NCBI RefSeq assembly: GCF_016427605.1
Contig: NZ_JAELXQ010000005.1
Coordinates: 1-64,000, forward strand
Length of the DNA stretch: 64,000 bases
Direction of reading: 5' to 3'
DNA from: Ochrobactrum sp. Q0168
Lineage (GTDB): Bacteria; Pseudomonadota; Alphaproteobacteria; Rhizobiales; Rhizobiaceae
Shown: one piece after another, positions 46,422 through 55,419 of the stretch
Position numbering within the stretch: position 1 is the stretch's first letter
Layout: each line of letters starts with the position of its first letter
Notes under the pieces: generated by a model
Databases searched by the model: none
Seen by the model: only the letters and a program-made list of their open reading frames with translations
Told to the model about the DNA's origin: nothing
Translations under genes and position numbers: made by a program

Positions 46422-47882
46422 GTGAGCGAAACCGAACAAGGTTCGACAAGCAGCGTTCATCCTCCATCCATGTTGGATGCCCTGGTGCCATGTATCGCGC
46501 TCATCGTCTTTCTTGCCCTGTCCTATTATCTGTTCGGCGACGAGGCTTCGTCCGGCCCTAACCAGATCGCCCTTGCAATCTGCGGTATGATAGCGGCAGG
46601 CGTCTCTTATAAAAACGGGTCGCCATGGTCCGCCGTCCGCGCAGCCGTCGTTGATGGGATCGCAGCCGGCTTACCGGCCATTCTCATCCTGATGGCAGTT
46701 GGCGCCTTGATCGGCACATGGGCGCTCAGCGGCACGATCATATCCATGGTCTATTACGGGCTGAAACTTCTCAACCCCGATTATTTCTACGCAACGACCG
46801 CCGTCGTTTGCGCTGCTGTCGCATTCAGTATCGGCAGTTCTTGGACCGTCGCGGGCACTATCGGCATCGGCCTAATGGGGGTCGCCGCCCATATGGAGCT
46901 ATCACCGGCCATCACGGCAGGAGCAGTCATCTCCGGCGCTTATTTCGGCGACAAGGCGTCACCGCTATCCGATACGGTCAATCTGGCGGCAGCGTCAGCC
47001 GGATCTGAAATATTCGACCACATCAGGGAATCGCTCTGGGTGTCGATTCCAGCCTTGCTTCTGGCAGTTGTGCTGTTTGGTTTACTTGGCGAGCAGAACG
47101 ATTTTGACGCCAGTTCTCTTCTCACAAAGATCGACAGCCAGATTCAAGTTTCGCTCTGGGCTTTTCTGCCGTTGCTTTTGGTCTTCGTGCTGTCGGTCGC
47201 ACGAATTTCTCCAGTCGTGGCGATATTCAGCGGTGCAATGGCAGGGGCGATCCAAGGCGTCATCATGGACCCGCCGCGCGTAATCGCTTTTGCCAATGAC
47301 GCGACCCTGCCCAGCGCGCTTGCGCTTTTGAAAGGCGCATGGCTGGCGCTTGCCACCGGTTATACGAGTTCCATCGGCGACCACGATATAGACATGATCC
47401 TCAGCCGGGGCGGAATGGCCAGCATGATGACGACTATCTGGCTTATCATTACTGCACTTGCCTTTGGTGCGGTGATCGAACATGCAGGCATTCTCAACCG
47501 TCTGATCGGTCCGATGATCCGTCGCACCAAATCCGACGCAGGTTTAGTCACCACCGTTGCAGGCACCGCCGTGTTGACGAATGTGGTCACATCCGATCAG
47601 TATATTTCAATTGCGCTGCCCGGGCGCATGTTCAAACAGGCCTTTGCCAATCGCGGTCTGGCGCCAGCCCTCCTGTCTCGCGTGATCGGCGACAGCGCAA
47701 CCGTTACCTCGCCGCTCATACCATGGAACAGCTGCGGCGCTTACATGGCTGCGGCACTTGGGGTGAGTACTACCGCTTATGCAGCCTTTTGCTTCTTCAA
47801 CATCATCAACCTGCTGATGTCCATTGGCTTCACTCTGCTCGGCTGGCGCGTGCTCCGGGTTGCCCCAAAGGCAGGCGCCTAG
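46422..47882 (+). CDS. nhaC: NhaC-family Na+/H+ antiporter
   Basis: 486 residues with about 11 membrane segments. Typical NhaC stretches are IGSSWTVAGTIGIGL, SGAYFGDKASPLSDTVNLA and TSDQYISIALPGRMF, then VIGDSATVTSPLIPWNSCG. Some NhaC-like proteins next to arc genes exchange arginine and ornithine; here ion or amino acid exchange cannot be told apart. The start is GTG at 46422 behind GGGGAG. It lies after the arc terminator, so it may be expressed separately. Confidence 0.87.
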   Translation: MSETEQGSTSSVHPPSMLDALVPCIALIVFLALSYYLFGDEASSGPNQIALAICGMIAAGVSYKNGSPWSAVRAAVVDGIAAGLPAILILMAVGALIGTWALSGTIISMVYYGLKLLNPDYFYATTAVVCAAVAFSIGSSWTVAGTIGIGLMGVAAHMELSPAITAGAVISGAYFGDKASPLSDTVNLAAASAGSEIFDHIRESLWVSIPALLLAVVLFGLLGEQNDFDASSLLTKIDSQIQVSLWAFLPLLLVFVLSVARISPVVAIFSGAMAGAIQGVIMDPPRVIAFANDATLPSALALLKGAWLALATGYTSSIGDHDIDMILSRGGMASMMTTIWLIITALAFGAVIEHAGILNRLIGPMIRRTKSDAGLVTTVAGTAVLTNVVTSDQYISIALPGRMFKQAFANRGLAPALLSRVIGDSATVTSPLIPWNSCGAYMAAALGVSTTAYAAFCFFNIINLLMSIGFTLLGWRVLRVAPKAGA

Positions 47883-47923
47883 CCGATGCTGCTCTCTCCC
47901 ATTACAAGCGGCAATTTGTTCTA

Positions 47924-48109
47924 TCAGAGCAGCTGACCTTTGAGGTAGCGTTCCAGCGTCCGGGTCGTGCCATCCTGCCAGATTGCTTTCAGTGCTGAAG
48001 AGAATGCGGCGACATAAGCAGGATTGGCGGCAAGCGTGCCGAAAATATCATCCATGGAAAGCCACGCAGCCGGATACAGCGCAACATAATCAGGCAGAAC
48101 TGCGCATGA
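47924..48109 (-). pseudogene. C-terminal remnant of a mannitol/polyol dehydrogenase-family gene
   Basis: An open frame on the minus strand with no start, closed upstream by a stop at 48110-48112 inside the LacI gene and ending TGA at 47924-47926. Its translation includes MDDIFGTLAANPAYVAAFSS and ALKAIWQDGTTRTLERYLKG, the last helix pair of mannitol dehydrogenase/fructuronate reductase family enzymes. The rest of the gene, about 400 codons, is missing; a deletion appears to have joined its tail to the 3' end of the LacI-type regulator gene. Such a dehydrogenase would fit the hexitol/ketose operon nearby. Assignment rests on a short stretch. Confidence 0.55.
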
Positions 48110-49121
48110 TCAGATGGCTGTCGAGATAGCGGATATCCTCGCCGGTCGCGCTGCTGCTGTCCTGTTCATTGATGCGTGAGAACAGCATATCCAGCCCAAG
48201 CTGCGCAATCTGGCGGTAATCCTGGGCAACCGTCGTCAGCGGCGGGCAGGTGAAGCGGCTGAGCGGATGATCGTCATGACCGGCGACCCGCAGATCGCTG
48301 CCTTCTTCCCGCCCGACATGACGCCTGCGTTCAAAAGCTGCCGAAATCACACCGAAGGCCAGACGATCATTGGCGCAAAGAACCGTCCGCGTCGGGAAAC
48401 CGCCGCGGTCGAGAATACGCCCCGCTTCCTGATAGCCGAGTTCTTCGAAGCTCCAGTTTTTCGACGCCATCGGCAGGACGATGGGCTCGATACCGAGCCG
48501 TTCCATCGTCGCGATATAGGCAGCGCGGCGCTCAAGCGCGTTCTGGTTGACGGCGGGCATTTCCAGAAAACAGGGATGCTCGCCGGTCCGGCACAGATAT
48601 TCCGTGATGTTGCCGATGCTGACCCGGTTGTCGGTGCCGACAAAGGGCTGGTCCTCGCCGATACGGCTGTCGAGAAACACCACCGGCATCGAATCGGAAA
48701 GGCTGGACAGAAGCTTGGTGTCGGTTTCGAAACCAAGTGGCGCCATCAGGACACCGGCGATCTTGAGCGACATCAGCGAGCGCATGGCGCGTGCTTCCAG
48801 CTTGCGCTCGCCATGCGACGACAGAACGATGGTCCAATAGCCTTCGGCAAGGCATCGCAATTCGATCTGGCGAATGATTTCGGCATAAAACGGATCGGAA
48901 ATATGCGGAACGATGACGCCGATATTCTTCGGCTTCTTGCGGTTGAGGCTGACGGCAAAAATATTGGGCTGATAGTTATGATCCTTCAGCGCCTTCTCGA
49001 TGCGAGCCCGCGTCGAAGGCTTTACGCTTTCAGGATTATCGAAATATTTCGAGACCGTAGGACGCGACAAACCGCTCGCCGCAGCAAACTCCTCCATCGT
49101 CCTGATCTTGTTTTCAGCCAT
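48090..49121 (-). CDS. LacI-family transcriptional regulator
   Basis: 343 residues. LacI HTH (TMEEFAAASGLSRPTVSKYF) and hinge (RIEKALKDHNYQPN) followed by a periplasmic-binding-like sugar domain (NIGVIVPHISDPFYAEII). The ATG at 49121 has GCGGAG before it. It is divergent from a ribose-type transporter, PfkB kinase and GatZ-like operon and probably represses it. Its 3' end abuts the polyol dehydrogenase remnant. Confidence 0.92.
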   Translation of the reverse strand: MAENKIRTMEEFAAASGLSRPTVSKYFDNPESVKPSTRARIEKALKDHNYQPNIFAVSLNRKKPKNIGVIVPHISDPFYAEIIRQIELRCLAEGYWTIVLSSHGERKLEARAMRSLMSLKIAGVLMAPLGFETDTKLLSSLSDSMPVVFLDSRIGEDQPFVGTDNRVSIGNITEYLCRTGEHPCFLEMPAVNQNALERRAAYIATMERLGIEPIVLPMASKNWSFEELGYQEAGRILDRGGFPTRTVLCANDRLAFGVISAAFERRRHVGREEGSDLRVAGHDDHPLSRFTCPPLTTVAQDYRQIAQLGLDMLFSRINEQDSSSATGEDIRYLDSHLIMRSSA

Positions 49122-49523
49122 GCTCCGCTTTCCTCGGGTCATTCCCGATCAGACGCTCACTCCACGCCTCAATGTTTTTCCATGCGTAAATTTTTTTCTT
49201 CACAGAAGCAACCTGAATTTCGACAGCTCTCAACCCTATTCCCGCTGTAAATGTTGATTTAAGGCAGCGAGAGCCCTTTTCGCTGTACCATGTGGGTTGA
49301 ATTAAATCGTTATAATTTTTACACGTGAAAAAATATATATTGACACGTTGAACAAGCTCCATCATGTCTAATGAAGCTCGATAACGGGCTGAAGGCGCCT
49401 GCCCTTCCGGGAGGTTTGAAGACCGACGCAAAGTGCTGCGGTCCGATGAACCAGCAGGTACTCATCATTCATGTCCCTGTTAGAAGGACAGCCCGGCAGG
49501 CGCCGGTTCATACGGAGGAAATC
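49122..49523. promoter_or_regulatory. Divergent control region with candidate LacI operator and promoter
   Basis: Around 49316-49333 the sequence TTTTTACACGTGAAAAA is a near-perfect palindrome centred on CACGTG (49322-49327). TTGACA follows at 49340-49345 and TCTAAT at 49367-49372, a -35/-10-like pair with a long 21-bp spacer. The remaining sequence to 49523 is a leader without a supported gene, ending in GGAGGAAATC before the binding-protein ATG. Confidence 0.5.
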
Positions 49524-50426
49524 ATGTTTCGCACTTCTCTCGGCCGCATTCTCATTTCCGGCGTCGCTCTGGCCATGATGGCGGGCGTTGCCTCTGCCGA
49601 AGGCGTTGGCGCATCGCTTCTCACCCAGCAGCATCCGTTCTACATCTCGCTCGCTGACGCGATGAAGAAGGAAGCGCAGGCAGAAAACGTGCCGCTCGAA
49701 ATCTCCATCGCCAATCAGGATCTGAGCAAGCAGCTCGCCGATGTGGAAGATTTCATCACCAAGGGCGTCGATGTCATCATCATCTCGCCGGTTGACAGCA
49801 AGGGCGTTCGCTCGGCCATCAACAAGGCCGAAAAGGCTGGCATCAAGGTCATCACGGTCGATGTTCCGGCCAACAATGTCGATGTGACGTCCTTTGTCGG
49901 CACCGACAACTTTGCGGGCGGCGAAAAAGCTGCCGAACTGATGGCGAAATCCATCGGTGAGAAGGGCAATGTCGCCGTCATCGACTACCCGACGGTTCAG
50001 TCGGTTGTTGACCGCGTTGAAGGTTTCAAGAAGGGTATCGCCAAATATCCAGACATCAAGATCGTGGCGATCCAGCCGGGCATAACCCGCCCGGAAGCCC
50101 TGGCCACCGCGCAGAATATCCTGCAGGCCAATCCGGATATCGTCGGCATCTTTGGCTTTGGCGATGATGCAGCGCTTGCTGCCGCATCGGCTGTGAAGGC
50201 CGCCAAGCTCGAAAGCCAGGTCAAAGTGATCGGCTTCGACGGCATGGAAGAAGCCCGCAACGCCGTGAAAAACGACCCGATCATGGTCGGCGTTATCGCA
50301 CAGTATCCGGACCAGATGGGCAAGGTTGCGGTTGAAACCGCTGCCAAGGTCATCAAGGGCGAGAGCGTTCCGGCCAAGCAGCCGATCGTTCCGGGCGTCG
50401 TCACCAAGGACGGCGAAACCAAGTAA
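49524..50426 (+). CDS. Ribose-type sugar ABC transporter, periplasmic binding protein
   Basis: 300 residues. Signal peptide (ISGVALAMMAGVASAEG) and a RbsB-like fold (GVDVIIISPVDSKGVRSAI, VTSFVGTDNFAGGEKAAE, VKVIGFDGMEEARNAV). It binds a monosaccharide or related polyol. The ATG at 49524 follows a strong GGAGG; the open frame from 49371 runs through the leader. A perfect stem-loop follows. Context with PfkB and GatZ-like genes suggests a hexitol or ketohexose such as D-tagatose. Confidence 0.9.
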   Translation: MFRTSLGRILISGVALAMMAGVASAEGVGASLLTQQHPFYISLADAMKKEAQAENVPLEISIANQDLSKQLADVEDFITKGVDVIIISPVDSKGVRSAINKAEKAGIKVITVDVPANNVDVTSFVGTDNFAGGEKAAELMAKSIGEKGNVAVIDYPTVQSVVDRVEGFKKGIAKYPDIKIVAIQPGITRPEALATAQNILQANPDIVGIFGFGDDAALAAASAVKAAKLESQVKVIGFDGMEEARNAVKNDPIMVGVIAQYPDQMGKVAVETAAKVIKGESVPAKQPIVPGVVTKDGETK

Positions 50427-50434
50427 GACCGCGT

Positions 50435-50466
50435 GAAGCAGCGACACTCCTCCCAGTCGCTGCTTC
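50435..50466 (+). other. Intercistronic stem-loop after the sugar-binding protein gene
   Basis: GAAGCAGCGAC (50435-50445) and GTCGCTGCTTC (50456-50466) form a perfect 11-bp stem with a 10-nt loop. It probably stabilises binding-protein mRNA. Confidence 0.7.
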
Positions 50467-50600
50467 CTTTCAGCGTGTGGCGGCCAGGAAAGCCCCCTTT
50501 CCAAGCCGCCACCGCATCCCTTTAGACAGCGCCACTGTGCGACCCCGTTGACATCGGGTTCGTGACAGACTGCGGCAAACGGAGCGTGGAGGCCTCAAAA

Positions 50601-52145
50601 GTGACAGATCCTGTGACAGCCACCAAATCCGAACAGAAGACGGCAGGAGATACGGTTCTGGAAATTCGCGATGTCGCGAAGTCTTTCGGCCCGGTTATCG
50701 CGCTGAAGCGCATGAACCTCACGGTGCGTCGTGGGCGCGTGCATACGCTGCTCGGTGAAAACGGCGCCGGCAAATCCACACTGATGAAGATTCTGGCCGG
50801 CGTGTTCAAGCCGACCTCCGGCACCATCTTGCTCAAAGGCGCAGCCTATGCGCCGAAGAACCCGCGCGACGCCCGCGCCAGCGGCATCGCCATCGTCTTT
50901 CAGGAATTGAGCCTGTCGCGCAACCTGACTGTTGCCGAGAATATTTTCGCGAACCACGAACCGAGCCGCTTCGGCTTCATCCGCGAGCGCGAGCTGAATG
51001 CGGCAGCAACCAGGCTTGTCGCCGATCTCGGACTTCCAGTCGATCCGCGCGCCAAGGTCGGCGATCTTTCGATAGCCCAGCGCCAGCTGGTCGAAATCGC
51101 CAAGGGATTGAGCCAGCCTGCGGACGTCGTCATTCTGGATGAGCCGACCTCGTCGCTGTCCGACAGCGAAGCGGAAATCCTGTTTTCGATCATCGAGCGG
51201 CTGAAAGCGAAGGGCACTGCGGTCATCTATATTTCGCACCGCATGGAAGAAATCATGCGGCTTTCCGACGACATTACGGTTGTCCGCGATGGCGAATATG
51301 TCACAACCGCGGAAAAGAGCGAGACCAGCATCGACCGCCTGATCGCGCTGATGGTCGGTCGCGAGATGAACGATATCTACCCGCCGCGTGAAGCACCGCG
51401 TCCTTCAGACAATGTTCCGCCGATTTTGGCGACGAAGAATCTCTCTGTACCGGGCAAATTTCACGACGTTTCTATCGATGTGAAGCCGGGTGAAGTCCTT
51501 GGGCTGTTCGGGCTGGTCGGTTCTGGCCGTTCCGATGTGATGAAGGCGTTGTTCGGCATGCTGCGGCCTACGGGCGAAATCCGGCTCGATGGCGAGGTCA
51601 TCACGCTTGCCTCACCGACCGACGCCATTCGCAACGGCATTGCCTTTGTGACCGAGAACCGCAAGGAAGAAGGTCTCGTTCTTCCGCATAGCGTTGAGCG
51701 CAACATCAACATGGTTGGGCTCGGTCAACTGGCGGGGCCTTTCGGCCTGATGCGGTCCAGAGCCGAGCGCGCCGCCGCCAAGGCGGAAGTGCTGCGCCTT
51801 GCCATCAAGACAGCATCCATCGACACTGTTGCAGGATCGCTCAGCGGCGGCAATCAGCAGAAGATCGTGCTGGCAAAGTGGCTGCAGACAAAGCCGCGCA
51901 TCCTCATTCTCGACGAACCGACGCGCGGCGTCGATGTCGGCGCGAAATTCGAAATCTATCGCATTATCCGTGAACTTGCCGCCAATGGCGCGGCGATCCT
52001 GATGGTTTCCTCCGAACTGCCGGAAGTGCTGGGTCTCAGCGACCGTGTGGCCGTCATGCATAACAAGCATGTCGCCGCCATTGTCGATGCCGATGGCCTC
52101 ACGCCCGAAACCGTCATGAGCTACGCAGCAGGAATGCACACATGA
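50601..52145 (+). CDS. Ribose-type sugar ABC transporter ATP-binding protein (two ABC domains)
   Basis: 514 residues with two fused nucleotide-binding domains, as in RbsA. Domain 1 has Walker A GENGAGKSTLMK, signature LSIAQRQLVEIAKG and Walker B VVILDEPTSSLSD. Domain 2 has a degenerate Walker A (GLVGSGRSDVMK) and LSGGNQQKIVLAKW. This asymmetry is normal for the family. The start is GTG at 50601 with GGAGG upstream. It overlaps the permease gene by 4 bp. Confidence 0.92.
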   Translation: MTDPVTATKSEQKTAGDTVLEIRDVAKSFGPVIALKRMNLTVRRGRVHTLLGENGAGKSTLMKILAGVFKPTSGTILLKGAAYAPKNPRDARASGIAIVFQELSLSRNLTVAENIFANHEPSRFGFIRERELNAAATRLVADLGLPVDPRAKVGDLSIAQRQLVEIAKGLSQPADVVILDEPTSSLSDSEAEILFSIIERLKAKGTAVIYISHRMEEIMRLSDDITVVRDGEYVTTAEKSETSIDRLIALMVGREMNDIYPPREAPRPSDNVPPILATKNLSVPGKFHDVSIDVKPGEVLGLFGLVGSGRSDVMKALFGMLRPTGEIRLDGEVITLASPTDAIRNGIAFVTENRKEEGLVLPHSVERNINMVGLGQLAGPFGLMRSRAERAAAKAEVLRLAIKTASIDTVAGSLSGGNQQKIVLAKWLQTKPRILILDEPTRGVDVGAKFEIYRIIRELAANGAAILMVSSELPEVLGLSDRVAVMHNKHVAAIVDADGLTPETVMSYAAGMHT

Positions 52146-53137
52146 GCAATGCACACGACATTCAGAAGAAAGCCGTGGACGCGGAAGTCCGCCGTTCGCT
52201 TTTCTCCTCCCCGCTGGTTCGTCAATATGGCGGCATCATCATCTCGCTGGCCGTGCTCTGCGTGGTCTTCGCAGTGTTGAATCCGCGCTTTCTCGCCTTC
52301 AACAATTTCATGAACATCATGCAGCAGGTGGCGGTGATCGCCGTTGCCGCTTATGGCATGACCTATGTGATCCTGCTCGGCGAAATCGACCTTTCGATTG
52401 GCTCCATCATCGCGGTTTCCGGCATGGTGGCGGCGCAAGCCTTCTCCATGGGCTTCGGCTTTGTGCCGACCGTGGTTTTCACGCTTGCGGCGGGTGCCAT
52501 CATGGGCGGGCTGAACGGCGTGCTTTCGGCAAAGCTGATGCTGCCATCCTTCATCGTGACGGTTGCAACAATGGGCATCTATCGCGGCATGGTCAGCCTG
52601 CCGACCAATGGCGCGCCTGAAATCATCGAAAACGATACATGGCTCGCCATCGGTTCGGAAAACTGGCTCGGCCTGCCGATCATCATCTGGATTGTCGGCG
52701 TCCTGTTCATTTTCAACTATGTCCTGCTGTCGAAGACCGTTTTCGGCCGCCGCATCTATCTGTCGGGCGGCAACAAGGAAGCGGCGATCTATTCGGGCAT
52801 CCGCGTTGACCGCATCAAAATCATCGTCTTCATGCTTTCCGGCGTCATGGCGGCGATCAGCGGCATTCTGCTCTCGTCGCGCCTGTCCTCGGCGCAGACC
52901 AATGCGGGCATGGGCTACGAACTTGACGCCATTGCGGCGGTCGTGCTGGGCGGCACCTCGCTTGCTGGCGGCGTTGGCACAATAGTCGGCACCATTCTCG
53001 GCGCGCTGATCATCGGCGTCATCAATAACGGCATGAACATGCTGTCGGTGCCCTACTTCTATCAGCTCATCGTCAAGGGTGTGGTCATTCTGGTCGCGGT
53101 CTGGCTCGATGTGCGCTCAAAATCCGTACGGACGTAA
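52142..53137 (+). CDS. Ribose-type sugar ABC transporter permease
   Basis: 331 residues, RbsC family, with about nine membrane segments. Family stretches: ILLGEIDLSIGSIIAVSGMV and AAVVLGGTSLAGGVGTIVGT. It starts at the ATG overlapping the ATPase stop. The kinase gene starts 14 bp after its end. Confidence 0.93.
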   Translation: MSNAHDIQKKAVDAEVRRSLFSSPLVRQYGGIIISLAVLCVVFAVLNPRFLAFNNFMNIMQQVAVIAVAAYGMTYVILLGEIDLSIGSIIAVSGMVAAQAFSMGFGFVPTVVFTLAAGAIMGGLNGVLSAKLMLPSFIVTVATMGIYRGMVSLPTNGAPEIIENDTWLAIGSENWLGLPIIIWIVGVLFIFNYVLLSKTVFGRRIYLSGGNKEAAIYSGIRVDRIKIIVFMLSGVMAAISGILLSSRLSSAQTNAGMGYELDAIAAVVLGGTSLAGGVGTIVGTILGALIIGVINNGMNMLSVPYFYQLIVKGVVILVAVWLDVRSKSVRT

Positions 53138-53151
53138 TCGCGGTGCCGCAT

Positions 53152-54099
53152 ATGAAAAAGATCATCACCATCGGCGAGATCGTCGTCGAGATCATGGCCG
53201 TGGAAACCGGCAACGGTTTCAAATCCGCCATCCCGTTGATTGGCCCGTTCGCTTCCGGCGCGCCTGCGATCTTCATCGATCAGGCGGCCAAGATGGGCCA
53301 GCCCTGCGGCATGGTCAGCGCGGTTGGCAATGACGATTTCGGCGCGCTCAATGTCGAGCGCCTGCAAGAAGACGGCGTGGATGTTTCGGCCATCGGCGTG
53401 CATCCGACAGCCGCCACCGGCAGCGCCTTCGTGCGTTATCGCCCGGATGGCAATCGCGATTTCATCTTCAATATCAAGCACAGCGCATGCAGCGCGATCG
53501 GCCTGACACGGGAGGCTGAAAAGCTGATCGAGACCGCCGATCATTTGCATATTATGGGTTCGGCGCTGTTCTCCGAAGGTATTGTTTCCGCGATCCACGA
53601 GGCCACGATCCGCATCAAGGCGAAGGGCGGCACGGTGTCCTTTGACCCGAATATTCGCAAGGAAATGCTGGAACTGCCGGGCATGCGCCAGGCATTGGCC
53701 CATGCACTGGAAAACACCGACCTGTTCATGCCGAGCGGCCCGGAAATTTTCCTCTTCACCAAGGCGACCGAGGAAAAGGCCGCCGTGGAAGAACTGCTCG
53801 CGCGCGGCATCAAGGCCGTTGTGGTCAAGCGCGGCGCGGAAGGCGCCAGCTATTTCGACCAGTCCGGCGAAGTTTTCGCGACCGCGTTCAAGGTCGATGA
53901 AATCGACCCGACCGGCGCAGGGGACAGTTTTGGCGCAGCCTTCGTCACGTGCTGGCTACGCGACATAGCACCAAAGGAGGCGCTCGTCATCGCCAACGCC
54001 ACCGGCGCTCGCGCCGTTGGGGTCAAGGGACCGATGGAAGGCACCTCGACCATGGCTGAAATTGAAGCCTTCCTGCAGAAAAACGGAGTTCCAGCATGA
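53152..54099 (+). CDS. PfkB-family sugar kinase, tagatose/ketohexose kinase candidate
   Basis: 315 residues. PfkB fold with KIITIGEIVVEIMAV, sugar-binding VSAVGNDDFGALN, and the catalytic anion-hole motif DPTGAGDSFGAAFV near residue 255. It phosphorylates a sugar entering by the preceding transporter. Related kinases in Agrobacterium act on D-tagatose; the substrate here is inferred. The ATG at 53152 is chosen over a GTG at 53143; the gene overlaps gatZ by 4 bp. Confidence 0.85.
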   Translation: MKKIITIGEIVVEIMAVETGNGFKSAIPLIGPFASGAPAIFIDQAAKMGQPCGMVSAVGNDDFGALNVERLQEDGVDVSAIGVHPTAATGSAFVRYRPDGNRDFIFNIKHSACSAIGLTREAEKLIETADHLHIMGSALFSEGIVSAIHEATIRIKAKGGTVSFDPNIRKEMLELPGMRQALAHALENTDLFMPSGPEIFLFTKATEEKAAVEELLARGIKAVVVKRGAEGASYFDQSGEVFATAFKVDEIDPTGAGDSFGAAFVTCWLRDIAPKEALVIANATGARAVGVKGPMEGTSTMAEIEAFLQKNGVPA

Positions 54100-55376
54100 G
54101 CAGCACGAAAGTTCTGAGCGCACTTCCCGCCCGTTATGCAAGCGGCGTTCGCGGTGGCATTACGTCGATCTGCTCTGCACATCCGCTGGTGATCGAGGCA
54201 GCCCTTCTTGAAGGCATCGCGACCAGCACGGATGTGCTGATCGAAGCCACCTGCAATCAGGTCAATCAGGATGGCGGCTACACCGGCATGACGCCTGCCG
54301 ACTTCCGCCGTTTCGTGGAAGATATTGCCGCCCGCGTCGGCTTCGACACAGAACGGCTCATTCTGGGGGGTGACCATCTCGGCCCGAACCCGTGGAAGCA
54401 TCTGCCAGCCGAAGAAGCCCTTGCCAAGTCGGATGTGATGATCGATGCCTTCGTGCGCGCGGGCTTCACCAAAATCCATCTGGACACGTCGATGGGCTGC
54501 GCTGGCGAGCCGGTCGCGCTTCCCGATGCTGTGACCGCCGAGCGCGCTGCGCGTCTGGCCAAGGTATCGGAAGCTGCGGCCCGCGAAGCCGGATACGACC
54601 TGCCGGTCTATATCATCGGCACCGAAGTCCCGATTCCCGGCGGTGCGATGGAAGAAATCGAAGAGCTGGAACTGACCAAGCCGGGCGCGGCGGTCGAGAC
54701 CGTCGCCATTCATCGCAAGGCTTTCGCGGCATTGGGACTGGAAGACGCCTTTGCCCGCGCTATCGGCGTGGTGGTGCAGCCGGGGGTCGAATTCGGCAAC
54801 GAAAATGTCGCCTTCTACAACAGCGAAAAAGCGACGGCGTTAAGCGCTGTTCTGAGCGAAATGCCGCAATTCGTTTTCGAAGCCCACTCGACCGACTATC
54901 AGCCGGTGGAAGCGCTTTCCGATCTGGTTCATGACGGCTTCGCCATTTTGAAAGTCGGCCCCGGCCTGACTTTTGCACTGCGCGAGGCGCTTTACGGTCT
55001 CGACCAGATTGCGGCTTTCCTCGACAAGCTGCCGGAAGAAGAAACCCTGCGCGGCAAGATGGAAGCACTGCTTCTGGCCGAGCCCAAGAACTGGGAAAAA
55101 TATTACCACGGCGATGCCGAAGAACTGCGTCTGCAACGCCATTTCTCCTACAGCGACCGCATCCGCTATTACTGGCCGCATCCGGTCGCGACCGCTGCCG
55201 TCGATGCGCTTTTGAAGCGCCTTGAAGGTCGCAAGATACCGGAAACGTTGATCAGCCAGTATCTGGGCACGCTTTATCCGGCGGTTGCCTCCGGTGTCGT
55301 TGAGCCGACACCACACGCCCTGATGGTTGAAGCCGTCCGCAATGTTGTGCGCACTTACGGCAAGGCGGTGGCCTAA
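54096..55376 (+). CDS. GatZ/KbaZ-family protein, tagatose-6-phosphate 4-epimerase candidate
   Basis: 426 residues. Class II aldolase-like TIM barrel of the GatZ/KbaZ family: EATCNQVNQDGGYTGMTP, LILGGDHLGPNPWKHLPA, KIHLDTSMGCAGEP, YIIGTEVPIPGGA and VFEAHSTDYQ. In enterobacteria GatZ is a non-catalytic aldolase partner, but no GatY/KbaY is adjacent. From memory, relatives in Agrobacterium were shown to epimerise D-tagatose 6-phosphate to fructose 6-phosphate. That fits the kinase upstream. A clear terminator follows. Confidence 0.87.
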   Translation: MSSTKVLSALPARYASGVRGGITSICSAHPLVIEAALLEGIATSTDVLIEATCNQVNQDGGYTGMTPADFRRFVEDIAARVGFDTERLILGGDHLGPNPWKHLPAEEALAKSDVMIDAFVRAGFTKIHLDTSMGCAGEPVALPDAVTAERAARLAKVSEAAAREAGYDLPVYIIGTEVPIPGGAMEEIEELELTKPGAAVETVAIHRKAFAALGLEDAFARAIGVVVQPGVEFGNENVAFYNSEKATALSAVLSEMPQFVFEAHSTDYQPVEALSDLVHDGFAILKVGPGLTFALREALYGLDQIAAFLDKLPEEETLRGKMEALLLAEPKNWEKYYHGDAEELRLQRHFSYSDRIRYYWPHPVATAAVDALLKRLEGRKIPETLISQYLGTLYPAVASGVVEPTPHALMVEAVRNVVRTYGKAVA

Positions 55377-55388
55377 AATTCAAGAACG

Positions 55389-55417
55389 GCTTGCACCTCT
55401 TTCGGGTGCAAGCTTTT
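55389..55417 (+). terminator. Rho-independent terminator after the GatZ-like gene
   Basis: GCTTGCACC (55389-55397) and GGTGCAAGC (55405-55413) form a 9-bp stem followed by TTTT and a T-rich tail. It ends the sugar operon just before the convergent otsA. Confidence 0.88.
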
Positions 55418-55419
55418 GC

